The translations under genes and the position numbers were made by a program. A stretch of 64,000 bases of DNA from assembly GCA_021730635.1 (NCBI GenBank), contig JAJNNC010000010.1, positions 124,001 through 188,000 of the forward strand, written 5' to 3'. This stretch comes from Catalimonadaceae bacterium JC749. GTDB taxonomy: Bacteria; Bacteroidota; Bacteroidia; Cytophagales; Cyclobacteriaceae. The stretch's first letter is position 1, and each line of letters opens with the position of its first letter. Below the pieces are notes generated by a model. It did no database searches and was not told the origin of the DNA. It saw only the letters and a list, made by a program, of their open reading frames with translations. Of this stretch, positions 61,722 to 64,000 are shown piece after piece.

Positions 61722-64000
61722 ATGAGTAAAACTTCAATCTTTTTTTCAAAGTCCGGTATAAGCTGGCTGTTAATGCTTCTTTTTTTCATGTGCTTTACTG
61801 TTAAGCCATCCTTTTCACAAAATATTTCGGCCTATCCCCTGTATGACAAGGAGCGTGTGAAAGTGAAAGAGGATTGGCTGGTGAAAGAAATTGATCAGAA
61901 GACAGCTTTTTATAAAACTGAAAGAAATGAGCTGGTCATCAGCAACGGCCTGATCAGCCGTCTGTTCGTGATAGACAGAGGTGGAGCTACCATTGGTCTG
62001 GACAATCTGATGAGTGGAGAAAATCTGCTTCGTTCCGTTAAGCCTGAAGCTATTGTGGAGATCAATAACATAGTATTGCCTGTGGGAGGATTACTGGGAC
62101 AGCCTATTCATAATTTTTTGTCAGAAGATTGGATCCCTGGCCTTCAAGAAAACCCTGACGCCATGAAACTCAAACATTTTACGACTGACTCTACAAAAGC
62201 CAGGTTTCAATGGAAGAAACATCTTGAATGGATGCCAAAGGATCTGCCCTGGCCCGCACCGGGTAAACAGATCACTTTCACCTACGGCATAGACGAAAGA
62301 CTTATAGAGAGCATGGTCAGAAAGCAACAAACGGATGAAGGAAGGCCTCAGTTATTCAAAGATGATTTTAAGAAACTGGGAGAGCATTGGACTTTGAAAG
62401 AGTCATCAGCAGACGATAGAAACTCCTTTATCAACGAAGGTAAAGCAGGCGAAATCATGGCGATGGCAAACCATGCCGTCTTTGCGCACATGAAAAGTCC
62501 GGAAAAAGCTAGTGTCTGGAAAGTAAAGATTGATCCGGGAACGGACCAGGGAAGCAGTTGGGGACCCGGTATGGCACTGAAAACACAAGAAGGATTACTG
62601 TATAAAGTAAATACCCGGCCTGGCGACCACACTTTCGGAGTATTTGATGGTAAAAGAGAAAGTAAAATCGGAAAACTAGAAGATGGTAAAGCGGTTTGGC
62701 TGCGGGTCGAGCAAAAAAATAAGGAGATCATTTTCTCCTATGCATACGATGATAGACAGTACCATACCTTATTGCGTGTACCCAAACCCAATACGGATGT
62801 GGTTGAGCTGAGAGTGGGAAAACTCAGTCCTGAGGGAGAATTTAGAGATCATCAAACCCCTGATGAAAGAGGAAGAAGCCATATTGAGACGGTTGAAATT
62901 CTGGGAAGTATCAACGAAGAAAGCAGGCAGCGTATCCTTCAAGGCCTTCACTATCTTAAAGATATCTTAGTCAATGTTCATTACGAGATGTATGATGGCA
63001 TTCCTTTGCTTTCAAAATGGATTAGTGTTCAGAACAATTCTGATCGGAAGATTGTCTTAAACACCTTTAAAAGTGAAATCTTGGCCCTGACAGAACCGGA
63101 AAGTGCAGTAGATGCAAAGTCTGAATGGCTCAAACCGAATATTTCAGTAGAAACAGACTTTAGGTTTGGCGGTATGTCCAACGATAATCTATACTCAAGC
63201 TCTGTGGCCTGGAATGAAGATCCATCCTATAAAACTCAGGTCAATTATGAGCTTACTACGCCTGTATTATTGGAAGCCTATCCAAAGCTGGGGCCGGAAA
63301 AATTACTCCAACCTGGAGAGACAATGGAAAGCTTCCGGGTTTGGGAGCTATTCCATGACAACTGGGACAGAGAAAGAAAAGGTTTGGCAGAACGGAAAAT
63401 GTATAGGTCACAGGCGCCATGGATAACAGAAAATCCTATCATGATGCATGTGCGAAATGCTGACAGCGAATCTGTTAAAAAGGCAATTGACCAATGTGCT
63501 GAAATCGGTTTTGAGATGGTAATCATGACTTTTGGGAGTGGGTTTGATATAGAAGATGGAAGTGAGGCTAATCTGGTTAGAATGAAAGCTTTGGCCGATT
63601 ATGCCCACAGTAAAGGCGTGGCACTGGGCGGTTATTCTCTCCTGGCCAGCAGAAGCATTGACGCAGCAAATGATGTGGTCATGCCCGAAGGGAAAACGCC
63701 TCGGTTTGGTAATTCTCCTTGTCTGGAAAGTGAATGGGGACAGCGTTATTTTGATAAGCTCTACAATTTTTACCAACAGACAGGGCACGACCTGCTGGAA
63801 CATGATGGGAGTTATCCTGGAGATGTTTGTATGAGTACGACTCATGCTGGCCACCGGGGATTGGCCGACTCACAATGGGCGCAGTATGAAAAAATAAGAA
63901 ATTTTTATGAGTGGTGTAGAGGTAAGGGAATATACCTGAATGTGCCTGACCACTACTTTATGGCAGGCAGCAACAAGACCGGCATGGGGTATAGAGAAAC
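61722..64000 (+). CDS. GH36-like (alpha-galactosidase superfamily) secreted glycosidase, 3' end outside window
   Basis: The gene is open from ATG 61722 to the last base (759 codons), so it is truncated by the window. It has a signal peptide (MSKTSIFFSKSGISWLLMLL to FTVKPSFS). The N-terminal beta-domain is interrupted by a concanavalin-like module (about 210-370, with LYKVNTRPGDHTFGVFDGKR and LWLRVEQKN-like strands). A (beta/alpha)8 domain then begins near ENPIMMHVRNADSESVKKAI, with FEMVIMTFGSGFDIEDG and HDLLEHDGSYPGDVCMST; the aspartate in EHDGSY is at the position of a clan GH-D acid. Placement after SusCD implies it acts on the imported glycan. Confidence 0.7.
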   Translation, partial: MSKTSIFFSKSGISWLLMLLFFMCFTVKPSFSQNISAYPLYDKERVKVKEDWLVKEIDQKTAFYKTERNELVISNGLISRLFVIDRGGATIGLDNLMSGENLLRSVKPEAIVEINNIVLPVGGLLGQPIHNFLSEDWIPGLQENPDAMKLKHFTTDSTKARFQWKKHLEWMPKDLPWPAPGKQITFTYGIDERLIESMVRKQQTDEGRPQLFKDDFKKLGEHWTLKESSADDRNSFINEGKAGEIMAMANHAVFAHMKSPEKASVWKVKIDPGTDQGSSWGPGMALKTQEGLLYKVNTRPGDHTFGVFDGKRESKIGKLEDGKAVWLRVEQKNKEIIFSYAYDDRQYHTLLRVPKPNTDVVELRVGKLSPEGEFRDHQTPDERGRSHIETVEILGSINEESRQRILQGLHYLKDILVNVHYEMYDGIPLLSKWISVQNNSDRKIVLNTFKSEILALTEPESAVDAKSEWLKPNISVETDFRFGGMSNDNLYSSSVAWNEDPSYKTQVNYELTTPVLLEAYPKLGPEKLLQPGETMESFRVWELFHDNWDRERKGLAERKMYRSQAPWITENPIMMHVRNADSESVKKAIDQCAEIGFEMVIMTFGSGFDIEDGSEANLVRMKALADYAHSKGVALGGYSLLASRSIDAANDVVMPEGKTPRFGNSPCLESEWGQRYFDKLYNFYQQTGHDLLEHDGSYPGDVCMSTTHAGHRGLADSQWAQYEKIRNFYEWCRGKGIYLNVPDHYFMAGSNKTGMGYRE

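Overview
The window is a stretch of a Bacteroidota chromosome, most likely order Cytophagales (marine or soil type). The reasons are SusC/SusD outer-membrane proteins, Bacteroidota-specific families (DUF4251, DUF4494, DUF5723, Bat proteins), lipoproteins, and promoters of the TTG-N19/21-TAnnTTTG form. No species can be named from sequence alone.

Bases 1-28.1 kb are ordinary chromosome: a partial cupin protein, a DUF4251 protein, Hsp20, an MlaE-MlaF-MlaD-type lipid ABC operon, DUF4494, a DUF885 peptidase, an RlmL-like rRNA methyltransferase, a membrane patatin-like lipase, a histone-deacetylase-like enzyme, ComEC, an L-type lectin-like secreted protein, a lipoprotein/DUF5723 pair, an orphan OpuCA-like ATPase, a LuxE-like acyl-protein synthetase, a sigma-54-type response regulator without a DNA-binding domain, the RNase P RNA, a thiolase and the batB-batC pair. 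Several intrinsic terminators and promoters can be read directly.

Bases 28.1-48.5 kb hold tRNA-Ser(GCT), tRNA-Pro(TGG) and a 20 kb integrated island. The last 22 bp of the tRNA-Pro gene (28379-28400) recur at 48435-48456 next to a tyrosine recombinase. A second shared 19-bp repeat lies inside each end and looks like an integrase arm site. The island carries int, an Xis-like HTH gene, three unknown genes of probable element biology, an intact IS3-family insertion, two decayed transposase remnants, an unknown two-gene pair (29276-30717), and its main cargo: a tight four-gene minus-strand operon (41504 to 31056). That operon encodes a PLD-nuclease/SNF2-like helicase, a large Eco57I-type DNA methyltransferase, an McrB GTPase with a domain inserted inside its AAA+ core, and McrC. 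It looks like a composite anti-phage system joining a split ISP/DISARM-like modification-helicase module to a modification-dependent McrBC nuclease. No relaxase, PglZ or DrmABC is present.

Bases 48.5-64 kb return to chromosome: a secreted prolyl oligopeptidase, then a polysaccharide-utilisation locus. In order it holds an ECF sigma factor, a FecR anti-sigma factor, a SusC with an STN signalling domain, SusD, a lipoprotein resembling a TIM-barrel glycosidase, and a GH36-like secreted glycosidase cut by the window end. Sigma, anti-sigma and STN-SusC together suggest substrate-induced trans-envelope control of the locus.
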